From contig CAVTOD010000005.1 of NCBI GenBank assembly GCA_963736305.1, positions 1-64,000 of the forward strand: a stretch of DNA of 64,000 nucleotides, in the 5' to 3' direction. Shown piece after piece: positions 24,013 to 32,037 of this stretch. The translations under genes and the position numbers were made by a program. A model generated the notes under the pieces. It ran no database searches, had not been told where the DNA came from, and was given only the letters and a program-made list of their open reading frames with translations. The DNA is from DASUPK01 sp963736305 (GTDB lineage Bacteria > Actinomycetota > Thermoleophilia > Solirubrobacterales > 70-9). How positions within the stretch are numbered: position 1 is the first letter of the stretch; the number at the start of each line of letters is the position of its first letter.

Positions 24013-25704
24013 TTATGACCCGGGCAGGGTGTGCGTGCTGCCGAGGCCGCGCTCCTGGCTGGTTCCGGCACGTCCAACACCGGGCCCCGGGCGCGAGCGG
24101 CGACCAAGGCCGTCGCCCGGAGCGGGCGCGCGGCCCAGCCCACCGACGACCGGATCGCCGAGCGGGTCGTTGACGTCGGCGCCCGGACCGGTCGGCTGCG
24201 CGACGGGCACGAGCGGCGCGAACAGCTCGACCGTGCGGTCGTAGCCCCGGATCTCGCGCTCGCCGCGCGGCTCGACCTCGATCGTCTCGGAGAGCAGGGC
24301 GCGGGTGTCGCCCGTGATCAGGACCGCGTCGCCGGTCTCGCGGGTGACCGCCTCGACCCGTGAGCAGAGGTTGACGGCGTCCCCGATCACGCTGAAGGAG
24401 AGGCGACCGGCGCCGCCGATCGCCCCGGCGACCACCTTGCCCGAGTTGACGCCGATTCCGACCTCGAAGCCCCCCGGCCTGCGGCTGTTGATGGTGCGCG
24501 CCAGCTCCACCGCGCACTGAACCGCGCGGTCGGCATGCTGCGGGACCTGCTCGGGCGCGCCGAAGACGGCGAGCACCGCGTCCCCGATGAACTGATCGAT
24601 GTGGCCGCGGTGCCGCGCGACGATCGGGACGATGCACTCGAAGAGCTCGTTCAGCCGAGCCACGATCTCGGGGGCGTCGGCCTCGGCCGCGGCGGTGGTG
24701 AAGTCCCGGACGTCGCAGAAGACCAGCGAGACCTCCACCTCCTGGCCGTGCGGCTCGAAGTCCTCGTTGATCAGGTGCGTTGCGACCTCCTCGTCGAGAT
24801 AGGTGCCGAACGCCTCGCGCAGCCGCTCGCGCTCGGCGAGCCCGTCGACCATCTGGTTGAAGGCCGAGGAGAGCTCGCCGAACTCATCCGAGGTCGTGAC
24901 GGGGACGTGCTCGTCGAAGCGGCCCTGGCGAATCCGCTCCGTCGCCCCCTCCAGGTCCTCGACCGGGCGCAGGATCGACCGCGAGAGCAGCACGGTGATC
25001 TCGAAGCTGACGATGAAGGAGACGAACAGCGCGATCAGCACGTTGATGCCGAGCGCGTCGGTCCCGCCGCCGTCCGAGGTGAGCGCGGCGACCACCACGC
25101 CGGTGATCACGTTGATCAGCGGCAGTGAGCCGAGCAGCTTGACGCGCAGCGGCACGACGGGACGGTCGATCCTCACCGGCACCTCGAGCGCCTTGTTGAT
25201 GTCGAAGAGAATCGGCCGCATGGCCAGCTCGAGGGCCAGGTAGTGAACGACGGCGGCGTACCCGACCGAGAGCAGCGCCGCGGTCATGATCGGGAAGAAG
25301 GCGAGCCAGCTCAGGCCCAAAATCACGATCGAGGCGACGACCGCGATCAGCGCGACCAGGATCGGGAAAACGGAGTTCCGGCGGATCAGCTCCATCGGCA
25401 TGTTCACCGCCAGATGCCAGGCCTCCGCGGTCTGCGCCGAGGAGCGAGCACCCCCGATCCATGCCCCCAGCGGTCGCAGGCGCTTTAGGACCCGGATCAG
25501 GACGACGGAGATCGCCACCGCGGTGAGCCCGAGCGTGATCGCGAGGATCTTCACGAAATCGCCCCTGGAGACGGAGTAGTAGAAGCCGAAGAGAGCGACC
25601 GCGCCGGTGCCGACTACAAACGCCGTCGCAAGGTCGGCCGTGATGAAAACCGCCGGGTACCGGCGCCCGAGCTTGCGATACATCCATGTGAGGGGATGGG
25701 ACAT
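24013..25704 (-). CDS. Membrane class III adenylate/guanylate cyclase with HAMP domain
   Basis: Product of 563 aa. Six hydrophobic segments in the first 270 residues are followed by HAMP (SILRPVEDLEGATERIRQGRFDEHVPV). The cyclase domain (about 320-500) has metal Asp residues in FCDVRDF and QFIGDAVLAVFG, and the transition-state pair in IGDAVNLCSRVEA, so the site is complete. A Pro/Gly-rich tail of about 60 residues follows the catalytic domain and may be disordered. It would signal through cAMP or cGMP in response to a membrane cue. A likely terminator follows the stop. Confidence 0.92.
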   Translation of the reverse strand: MSHPLTWMYRKLGRRYPAVFITADLATAFVVGTGAVALFGFYYSVSRGDFVKILAITLGLTAVAISVVLIRVLKRLRPLGAWIGGARSSAQTAEAWHLAVNMPMELIRRNSVFPILVALIAVVASIVILGLSWLAFFPIMTAALLSVGYAAVVHYLALELAMRPILFDINKALEVPVRIDRPVVPLRVKLLGSLPLINVITGVVVAALTSDGGGTDALGINVLIALFVSFIVSFEITVLLSRSILRPVEDLEGATERIRQGRFDEHVPVTTSDEFGELSSAFNQMVDGLAERERLREAFGTYLDEEVATHLINEDFEPHGQEVEVSLVFCDVRDFTTAAAEADAPEIVARLNELFECIVPIVARHRGHIDQFIGDAVLAVFGAPEQVPQHADRAVQCAVELARTINSRRPGGFEVGIGVNSGKVVAGAIGGAGRLSFSVIGDAVNLCSRVEAVTRETGDAVLITGDTRALLSETIEVEPRGEREIRGYDRTVELFAPLVPVAQPTGPGADVNDPLGDPVVGGLGRAPAPGDGLGRRSRPGPGVGRAGTSQERGLGSTHTLPGS

Positions 25705-25724
25705 GGGTAGCCCCCAATTGTCCC

Positions 25725-26378
25725 TTACAGCGCGGCGATCGCCTCCGCGACGGGTGTTTCGCCGTTCAGCAGGTCGAATGACTTGCCGATCGTGTTGTCG
25801 GCGCGAAGAACCTCCGCAAGTACCAGGGCGACGTCGTCGCGGGTCACCGACCCGGTCCCGCCCGGGCCGTCACCCAAATCGACCTTGCCGGTGCCCGGAT
25901 CGTCGGTGAGGCTGCCGGGGCGGACGATCGTGTGGTCCAAGCCGCACTCGGCCACGAACTTGTCCGCATCGGCCTTGGCCTCGTAGTAGGGCTTCATCTC
26001 GTCCGACCAGCGCTCCGGGTGGTTGACACCGATCGCGCTTACGATCACGAAACGGCGAATCTCCTTGGCGATCGCGGCATCGACCGACTTGACGGCACCG
26101 CCGTAGTCGACCGTGAGCTTGCGCGCCGGCCCGCTCCCCGGTCCCGCACCAGCGGCAAAGACGACCGCCTCAGCGCCCGCGAACGCGTCGTCGATGTCGT
26201 CGATGTTCTCGATGTCGAGCACGATCGGCTCGGCGCCGATCGCTTCGAGCTCGTCGGCCTGCTCGGTCTGGCGGATGATCCCGCGGGGGCTGTCGCCGCG
26301 CTCGGCGAGGATCTTCTCCAGCCGCAGGGCGATCCTGCCGTGGCCTCCGACGATGACGACGTTCACGTGCTCGACCAT
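25725..26378 (-). CDS. SDR-type NAD(P)-binding protein (NAD(P)H-binding, YwnB-like)
   Basis: Product of 217 aa from ATG 26378. The Rossmann motif VVIVGGHGRIALRLEKIL starts at residue 5; SAIGVNHPERWSDEMKPYYEAKADADKF provides the Tyr-x3-Lys-like element (YYEAK), and VRPGSLTDDPGTGKV is typical of atypical SDRs. The substrate cannot be told from the sequence. It is the gene next to tRNA-Leu and ends 21 bases before the cyclase start, so it may be co-transcribed with the cyclase. Confidence 0.82.
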   Translation of the reverse strand: MVEHVNVVIVGGHGRIALRLEKILAERGDSPRGIIRQTEQADELEAIGAEPIVLDIENIDDIDDAFAGAEAVVFAAGAGPGSGPARKLTVDYGGAVKSVDAAIAKEIRRFVIVSAIGVNHPERWSDEMKPYYEAKADADKFVAECGLDHTIVRPGSLTDDPGTGKVDLGDGPGGTGSVTRDDVALVLAEVLRADNTIGKSFDLLNGETPVAEAIAAL

Positions 26379-26451
26379 ACCCGGCGCGGCGCGACAAGAT
26401 GCACGAGGTGGCAAGGTCCGCTCCGTAGAGGAGCGCCTCGAAGGAAGGTAA

Positions 26452-26538
26452 TGCCCGGGGCGGGACTCGAACCCGCAACGGCCCCGAAGGGCCAGCGCCT
26501 TTTAAGGGCGCGGACTTTGCCTGTTTGTCTACCCGGGC
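26452..26538 (-). tRNA. tRNA-Leu(UAA)
   Basis: All elements fold on the minus strand. The acceptor GCCCGGG pairs with CCCGGGC, the discriminator is A, and the D-arm is GAC...GTC. The anticodon arm GCGCC, loop CTTAAAA, GGCGC gives anticodon TAA. A long variable arm (GGCCC TTCG GGGCC) and the T-arm GCGGG TTCGAGT CCCGC follow. CCA is not encoded. Confidence 0.95.
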
Positions 26539-26653
26539 CCGACGATCGTAGCTCCGGCCATATCGTCCGATCGCAAGGCGATTGCGCGCCAAACTGGCGG
26601 CTCAATCCGGACGATCAGTCGCTGGTGCCGACGCGGCGCAGTTGACCGCTCAT

Positions 26654-26669
26654 GGGCCGGCTCCGGCCC
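26654..26669. repeat. 7-bp hairpin in a 346-base gene-free stretch
   Basis: GGGCCGG (26654-26660) pairs with CCGGCCC (26663-26669). It is the only clear structure I see between tRNA-Leu and the sigma-factor gene (26539-26884); the rest of that gap shows no supported gene. TACCGT near 26836 may be the -10 box of the sigma gene. Confidence 0.35.
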
Positions 26670-26884
26670 GAGACGTAGATCGATCAAGCACCGGCTTAGA
26701 CGGCACTTAGGCCACTCGGCGATCATCATGGTGCTCGAGGAGAGAATCCCCGCAAATAGCGGGCAGATCGTGTGCGTCACGGCCAGATTTCGCGGGCATT
26801 AAGGCCCCCGGAAGCGCAACAGGACCGCTGCTACCGTGTTCACGTGGCAGGGAGAGTTGGTCCGAAATCCCCCGGCCACCCGTC

Positions 26885-28639
26885 TTGGAAGCCTCCACGC
26901 TCACACACGCACAGCGACGCGGGCTCTTTGCCCGGCGCTCGCCGCTCCTTCGCTTTCAGGACGATGAGCACCTCGTCGCGCTGACCAGGAAGGGCCACCA
27001 GCACGCCTTCGACGCGCTGGTCGAGCGATACCAGTCACGCCTCCTCGGCTTCTGCCGCCAGATGCTCGGCTCGACCGAGGACGCCGAGGACGTGCTCCAG
27101 GAGGTCTTCGTCGCCGCGTACAACGCGATGGTCGCCGACGAGCGACCGATCGCCGTGCGGCCGTGGCTCTACCGGATCGCCCGGAACCGCTCGCTCAACC
27201 ACCTTCGCAAGCCGACCGCCGACGGCCAGGACACGATGGACACCCACCCCCACCTGAACGGGGTGACCACCCTCGAGCGAGTCCAGAACCGCGAGGAGTT
27301 CCGCAACCTCCTCACCGACGTCGGCAAGCTGCCCGAGACGCAGCGCTCCGCGCTGTTGCTCCGGGAGATCGACGCGATGAGCTATGAGGAGATCGCCCAG
27401 GCGATGGACACCACCGTGCCGGGCGTGAAGAGCCTGCTGGTGCGGGCTCGCATCGCACTCGCTGAATCGAGCCAGGCCCGCCAGCTCACCTGCGACGACG
27501 TCCGCCTGGAGCTCGCCGAGGCCGCCGAGGGCATCGCCAAGGTCTCCGGCCCGGTCAGGCGCCACCTGAAGGCGTGCGACCCGTGCCGCGAGTTCCGCTC
27601 CCAGCTTCGTTCCGACACCAAGGCGCTCGCCTCGATCTTCCCGGCCGCGCCCCTGCTCCTGCTGAAGGGCGCGCTGCTCGCCAAGCTCAGTGGCATCTTC
27701 GGCGGCGGTGGCGGTGGCGCGGCAGCCGGTGCGGGCGGTGGCGGTGGCGCCGCCGCCGGTGCGGGCGCCGGTGCAGGTGCCGGTGCTGCCGGTGCGGGTG
27801 CCGGAGCGGCCGGTGCAGGCGCCGGAGCGGCCGGAGCCGGCGCGGCCGCAGCGGGCAGCACCGCCGCGATCGGCGGAGCAGCCGCAGCGGGCGGCGCCGC
27901 AGCCGGTGGCGGAGCAGCCGCAGCGGCCGGCGGCGCGGCCGCGGCGATCGGCACCAAGGCGGCGGCCGGACTGGCGACCGCGGCGATCATCGCCGGCGGC
28001 GCCGCTGAGATTCAGCACGTCTCCAACCCCAATCCCCCCAGGCCCGCTGCCCCGAAGGCCAAGACGGCCAGCCGCGCAAAGGCGACGAAGGTCAACGTCC
28101 CGCCGAAGGTAGACGCGACGGCTCAGAACGCCGCCGCGGCCCAGGCGCCTCCGGCTGTCGCCGAACCGGCGGCCACGCCGCCGCAAACCGTCACGGTCCC
28201 GCCGCAGCCGACCGATCCGGCCGCGACGACCGGAGCCACGGTCCCCGGCACCACGGCCGCCACCACTGGCAAGCACCGCCACCACAAGAACGCGGTGGCG
28301 AACAGCGACTCCCAGCCTTCCTCTCCGGCCCAGACCGGGCCCGTTACCACCGGCGTCGAGCCGGCCGTCTGCGACGCGGACGGCGACGGCGTCACCGACG
28401 CGGGCGCCCCGAGCAGCTGCGCCACACCCCCGGCTCCCGTGGACACCGGCTCGACCGGCTCGATCGATCAGGGCACGGTCAAGCCGCTCTCCTACACGCC
28501 GCCGAAGAAACACAAGGCTGCTCCGAAGAAGAAGCTTCAGGCGCTAGCCGGCAGCAGCCCGATGACCTTGAGCCTGCGGGTGAGGGACTGCGCCGCGAAG
28601 GCATGGGTCTCCTCCCGGCTCACTCCGAATAGCTCGTAG
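26885..28639 (+). CDS. ECF sigma factor fused to zinc anti-sigma-like tail
   Basis: Product up to 584 aa from TTG 26885. Sigma region 2 (FDALVERYQSRLLGFCRQMLGSTEDAEDVLQEVFVAAY) and region 4 (LPETQRSALLLREIDAMSYEEIAQAMDTTVPGVKSLL) are both clear. A mini zinc finger follows (LTCDDVRLELAEAAEG...VRRHLKACDPCREF, a C-H-x3-C-x2-C arrangement). Then comes a long Gly/Ala block (about 275-380), a hydrophobic segment near LATAAIIAGG, and a Thr/Pro-rich part ending with CDADGDGVTD. A sigma and its own anti-sigma on one chain would be membrane-tethered. The last 34 codons are antisense to the next gene; the true end may be earlier, as a one-base shift gives TAG near 28547. Confidence 0.82.
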   Translation: MEASTLTHAQRRGLFARRSPLLRFQDDEHLVALTRKGHQHAFDALVERYQSRLLGFCRQMLGSTEDAEDVLQEVFVAAYNAMVADERPIAVRPWLYRIARNRSLNHLRKPTADGQDTMDTHPHLNGVTTLERVQNREEFRNLLTDVGKLPETQRSALLLREIDAMSYEEIAQAMDTTVPGVKSLLVRARIALAESSQARQLTCDDVRLELAEAAEGIAKVSGPVRRHLKACDPCREFRSQLRSDTKALASIFPAAPLLLLKGALLAKLSGIFGGGGGGAAAGAGGGGGAAAGAGAGAGAGAAGAGAGAAGAGAGAAGAGAAAAGSTAAIGGAAAAGGAAAGGGAAAAAGGAAAAIGTKAAAGLATAAIIAGGAAEIQHVSNPNPPRPAAPKAKTASRAKATKVNVPPKVDATAQNAAAAQAPPAVAEPAATPPQTVTVPPQPTDPAATTGATVPGTTAATTGKHRHHKNAVANSDSQPSSPAQTGPVTTGVEPAVCDADGDGVTDAGAPSSCATPPAPVDTGSTGSIDQGTVKPLSYTPPKKHKAAPKKKLQALAGSSPMTLSLRVRDCAAKAWVSSRLTPNSS

Positions 28640-29481
28640 TCGTCCTCGGTGGCCCACGGCGGGTCGATCACCTTGTCGGCGACCGGCGCGGACTGCTCGA
28701 GCATCGCCTGGATGACGCCGCGGTAGCGCTCGTCCTCGTTGACGCAGTCGGTCAGGAAGCGGACGCCGAAGGCGATGTGGCGATGCTCGTCGCGGGCCAC
28801 GTTGGAGAACCCCTCGACGAAGCCCGGCAGCGTGTCCATGCGCTCGTTGTAGTCGATGATGAAGTGCTGCCCGGTGAGGGCGAGCATTCCCTCGATCACC
28901 ATGTGGTAGATCGTCACCGCCTCGACCAACGCATCGCGGTCATCGGGTTCCTGCGCGAGGCGATCGACGCGGCTCTTCAGCAGATCGTCGAACAGGGTCC
29001 GGAAGGCGTCGTTCAGGTGCTCGTCGAGTGCATCGAGCCGTTGTGCGAGGTCGTCGGCGCCATCGAGCACGCCGACCTCGCTGAAGAAGCAATCGAAGAA
29101 GCGGACGTGGCGGGCCTCATCCGCGATCTGCGTCGAGAGGAAGATCCGCTGCGCCTCGGTGGGCGCGGCGCGCATGACCGGGCCGAGCTCGTCGGCCACC
29201 TTCTGCTCGCCGATGAAGAAGCTCGAGAGCCCGTACATCCGCTGGAAGCGCTCCTCCTCGGGGATGCGCTCGTGCCAGTCGACGCGGTCCTGAGAGAAAT
29301 CGAGGTCCTGGGTCGCCCACTGCTGCTTCTCCCAAAGGTTGTAGAGCTGCGTGTAGTCGAGGAGCTTGACGTCGCTTCGATTGCCCTCCTGAAGCGCCGG
29401 GTCCGACGTGGCCCGGAAGTCCTCGCGGCTCGCCCTGGAAGGCCCGGTCTGAGTGGCGTCCTCTGCCTTCACTGGCTCCAC
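28537..29481 (-). CDS. Ribonucleotide reductase R2-like protein, probably R2lox oxidase
   Basis: Product of 314 aa with the ferritin-like di-metal site: E92 (IGEQKV), E122 and H125 (DEARH), E197 (MVIEGML), E232 and H235 (DEHRHIAFG). The residue four after H125, where class I R2 carries the radical Tyr, is Phe129. V95 three residues after the first ligand and Y192 five before E197 match the Val-Tyr pair that is crosslinked in R2-like ligand-binding oxidases. No NrdA gene is nearby. So a Mn/Fe oxidase role is more likely than dNTP synthesis; spacing between ligand pairs should be compared with true R2lox. The 3' end overlaps the convergent sigma gene. Confidence 0.75.
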   Translation of the reverse strand: MEPVKAEDATQTGPSRASREDFRATSDPALQEGNRSDVKLLDYTQLYNLWEKQQWATQDLDFSQDRVDWHERIPEEERFQRMYGLSSFFIGEQKVADELGPVMRAAPTEAQRIFLSTQIADEARHVRFFDCFFSEVGVLDGADDLAQRLDALDEHLNDAFRTLFDDLLKSRVDRLAQEPDDRDALVEAVTIYHMVIEGMLALTGQHFIIDYNERMDTLPGFVEGFSNVARDEHRHIAFGVRFLTDCVNEDERYRGVIQAMLEQSAPVADKVIDPPWATEDDYELFGVSREETHAFAAQSLTRRLKVIGLLPASA

Positions 29482-29590
29482 CTGAATCTCCTCTCCTGCT
29501 CGCTTAGTCGCCCCCGGCCGGAGCCTAGCGCAAGTCCTGGCTGGCCAGCCAGTTATCGGATGAGACGGCGCGGTCCCCAGTCGGACTGGC

Positions 29591-30277
29591 TCAGCTCGAC
29601 CCGGTCTTGCTCAGATGCTCCTTGAGGAAGGACGTGGTGCGCTCCCACGCCTTGGCCGCGTGGCCCTGGTCGTAGGTGCCGAGCCGGTTGTGGTCGTTGG
29701 CGAACGCGTGCTGCCCGCCCTCGTAGTACTCGAACGCCGCATCGACCCCGGCAGCTTGCAGCTCCTGCTCGAGGGCCTTGGCGTCATCGACCGAGACGAA
29801 GTCGTCGTTGGTCCCGAAGTGGCCGAGCACCGGCGCCTTGATGTTCGAGAAGTCCGGCTTGCCGTGGGGCATCACGTAGTAGTAGGTGACGGCGGCGCCG
29901 ATCTGCGGGTTTGACGCGGCCGCCCAGACCGAGAGGCCACCGCCGGCGCAGAAGCCGACCGAGCCAACCTGGCCGTTGCACTTCGGATGGTCGAGGACGT
30001 ATTTGACCGCCCCCCGCATGTCTTTCTCGGCCTCCTCCATGTTCATCGCCATCAGCTGCTTCTGCGCCTCGTCCGGCTCCTCGGTCGTGCTGCCGCCGTA
30101 GAGGTCGGGCGCGAGCGTGACGAAACCTTCCTTGGCAAAGCTGTCAACGATCCCGCGGGTGTTGTCGTCCAGGCCCCACCACTCGCCCAGCATCACCAGG
30201 CCGGGTCCCTCGCCCTCGGGTTCCGCCAGGTAACCCTTTGCCGTCCCACCGTTGGCCTCGAATTCGACGTCTGGCAT
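29591..30277 (-). CDS. Dienelactone hydrolase family protein
   Basis: Alpha/beta hydrolase of 228 aa. The nucleophile Cys lies in VGFCAGGG, and catalytic Asp and His are likely in FGTNDDFVS and GGQHAFAND. The oxyanion-side Glu fits LGEWWGLD near residue 32. This Cys-Asp-His set is that of dienelactone hydrolases (carboxymethylenebutenolidase). No other chlorocatechol-pathway gene is near, so a broad detoxification role is more likely. It is followed by a separate transcription unit on the same strand. Confidence 0.88.
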   Translation of the reverse strand: MPDVEFEANGGTAKGYLAEPEGEGPGLVMLGEWWGLDDNTRGIVDSFAKEGFVTLAPDLYGGSTTEEPDEAQKQLMAMNMEEAEKDMRGAVKYVLDHPKCNGQVGSVGFCAGGGLSVWAAASNPQIGAAVTYYYVMPHGKPDFSNIKAPVLGHFGTNDDFVSVDDAKALEQELQAAGVDAAFEYYEGGQHAFANDHNRLGTYDQGHAAKAWERTTSFLKEHLSKTGSS

Positions 30278-30282
30278 TCGGT

Positions 30283-30609
30283 CTAATCCTCCTGTTTCTC
30301 GGCAAGCCTCTCAGCGAGCGCCCACCCTACCGCGACCCCGACCATCATCCCCATACGCGCCTCCTCCGCGAGCAGGGTGCGGACTGCGGCCAGGCGGGCC
30401 TGCTCGTCGGGGGTCGTCGCCGCTTTCAGCGCCTCGGCCTCGTGAGACTCACCGAACCAGCCGCCGGCGCCGAGCGCCTCGGCGAGGATCTTCTGCAGCC
30501 GTGGCGCTGCCCGGGCGACCTGTCGCTCCGTCTCCCGGAAGACCTCCGGATCGGAGATTGCGTCGATTGCGGCATCGATCTCCTCGTCGCTGTACGGGCC
30601 GCGGCTCAT
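30283..30609 (-). CDS. Small conserved hypothetical protein
   Basis: Product of 108 aa from ATG 30609, which overlaps the acetyltransferase stop (ATGA), so the two are coupled. Sequence is mostly helical (EEIDAAIDAISDPEVFRETERQVARAAPRLQKILAEAL) with a hydrophobic C-terminal stretch (MGMMVGVAVGWALAERLAE). No domain recognised. An extended start at 30627 would add six residues but overlap more of the upstream gene. Confidence 0.65.
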   Translation of the reverse strand: MSRGPYSDEEIDAAIDAISDPEVFRETERQVARAAPRLQKILAEALGAGGWFGESHEAEALKAATTPDEQARLAAVRTLLAEEARMGMMVGVAVGWALAERLAEKQED

Positions 30610-31373
30610 GTCTTTCGGCGCTCCCACATCTGCAGCTCACCGTAATCGGCATAGCCGAGCTTTGCGTAGACGGGATAGCCGAGCTTCGTGGCCTGCAGGG
30701 TCGTGGTCTCGAGCCCTTGCTCGGCGGCGTCGGCCAGGGCGCGCGCCATCAGCCGTCCCGAGATCCCGCGGCCCCGCCCCTCGGGCAGCACCGCGACGAA
30801 GACGATCTCGCAGTCGCTGCCGTGCGTGAACGCCCCGGCGCAGGCCACGGTCTCTCCATCGATCGAGCCGAAATAGGTCCGGAGGGCCGGGAGCTCTCCC
30901 CCCATCACCGGGAACTCGCCGGGCGCGAAGCCATAGGCAACCTCGTTCAGGCGCGAGACCAGCTCGTAGTCCGGCTCCTCGCGGATCTCCAGCTCGCGGT
31001 CGGGGTCGGGCGCGTTCAGGTCGCCGATCGGCATCGCCATCGCGCGCGGCGTGGCGTCCAGGAGGTGGCCGGCCGCCTCGAGCGCCCGCACGACCGCCGT
31101 GTCCGTCTCGGGCACCCAGACCGTCCAGGCCTCGACGCCCTGGTCGGAATAGAGCCGGTCCAGCTCGTCGATCGAGGCAATCACCGACTCGGGATCCTCG
31201 TAGAGGACCGAGTTGAAGAACGAGCGCTGCGGCGAGCCGGGCACGATCGCCGCCGTGAGGCCGTCCCGTTGCCAGACGCGGCCGCCCGTGCTCTCCGCGA
31301 GGACACGCCAGAAGGGCGGCATCGACCCGCGCACCAGCTCGAGCCACGCCGCGTCGTCAGCGGGGATATGCAC
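30606..31373 (-). CDS. GNAT family N-acetyltransferase
   Basis: Product of 255 aa with two halves. The C-terminal half is a GNAT fold: acetyl-CoA loop VLPEGRGRGISGRLMARAL (about 195-213) and LGYPVYAKLGYADYGELQMW near the end. The N-terminal half (MHIPADDAAWLELV...) has the degenerate GNAT look seen in two-domain acetyltransferases. Acceptor substrate unknown. It heads a coupled pair with the small hypothetical gene and follows the methyltransferase gene by seven bases. Confidence 0.85.
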   Translation of the reverse strand: MHIPADDAAWLELVRGSMPPFWRVLAESTGGRVWQRDGLTAAIVPGSPQRSFFNSVLYEDPESVIASIDELDRLYSDQGVEAWTVWVPETDTAVVRALEAAGHLLDATPRAMAMPIGDLNAPDPDRELEIREEPDYELVSRLNEVAYGFAPGEFPVMGGELPALRTYFGSIDGETVACAGAFTHGSDCEIVFVAVLPEGRGRGISGRLMARALADAAEQGLETTTLQATKLGYPVYAKLGYADYGELQMWERRKT

Positions 31374-31380
31374 GGCGAGC

Positions 31381-32037
31381 TCAGCGCTTGCGGATCAACG
31401 TGATTCCGTCGGCGACGGTGAGGAATGCGACATCGACACGCTCATCGGCGCTCAGCCGGTCGTTCAACTCGGCGGTGACCCGCGCGGCCTCGGAGTCACC
31501 CGGATCGAGAACGGTCCCCTCCCGAAGCGTGTTGTCGAGCATGATCAGCCCGTTCGGGCGTGTCCGCGCGAGCGTCTCCTCGAAGTAGTCGATGTACTCG
31601 GTCTTGTCGGCGTCGAGGAAGGCGAAGTCGAACTGCTCGGTGCGCTCCATCGCCGCGAGCGTCTCGAGCGCGGGCCCGACCCTGATCTCGACCCGATCCT
31701 CCAGCCCTGCCTTGGCGAGATGGCCGTGCGCGCGCTCGGCGTACTCCTCCCTGAGCTCGCAGCAGATCAGCTTGCCGTCGGCAGGGAGCCCGCGAGCGAT
31801 CGCCAGAGCGCCGTAGCCCAGGAAGGTCCCGACCTCCAGTGCTCGCTGGGCGCCCGTCGCGGCGACCAGGACGGTCATGAAGGCGGCCTGATCGCCGCCG
31901 ATCTGCATCTCCGCAAGCTCACCCATCTCCCGGCCGGCCCGCTCGATCTCCGGAACGGCTCCGTCGCGAAAGGAGCTGTGCTCCACGGCATAGTCGTGGA
32001 TCTCGGGAGTGACCGAGATGAACCGCTCGACCGTCAA
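31381..32037 (-). CDS. Class I SAM-dependent O-methyltransferase (caffeoyl-CoA OMT-like)
   Basis: Product of 218 aa. The SAM-binding motif is ALEVGTFLGYGALAIARGL (about 66-84), the metal site follows in FAFLDADKTEYIDYFE and NTLREGTVLD. This is the pattern of small cation-dependent O-methyltransferases. The likely substrate is a catechol-like or phenolic compound, unknown here. Its start ATG overlaps the stop of the rhomboid-like gene by four bases, so these are translationally coupled. Confidence 0.9.
   Translation of the reverse strand: MTVERFISVTPEIHDYAVEHSSFRDGAVPEIERAGREMGELAEMQIGGDQAAFMTVLVAATGAQRALEVGTFLGYGALAIARGLPADGKLICCELREEYAERAHGHLAKAGLEDRVEIRVGPALETLAAMERTEQFDFAFLDADKTEYIDYFEETLARTRPNGLIMLDNTLREGTVLDPGDSEAARVTAELNDRLSADERVDVAFLTVADGITLIRKR

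Noticed and set aside
27690..27960. Minisatellite-like GC repeat in the sigma gene
   Set aside because: It encodes a Gly/Ala-rich linker in the correct frame with varied codons, so I treat it as protein low complexity, not a DNA repeat array.
27035..28513. Open frame of 492 codons antisense to the sigma gene
   Set aside because: It lies opposite a clear ECF sigma domain and the Gly/Ala block, with repetitive Gly/Arg/Thr composition; no domain and no ribosome site.
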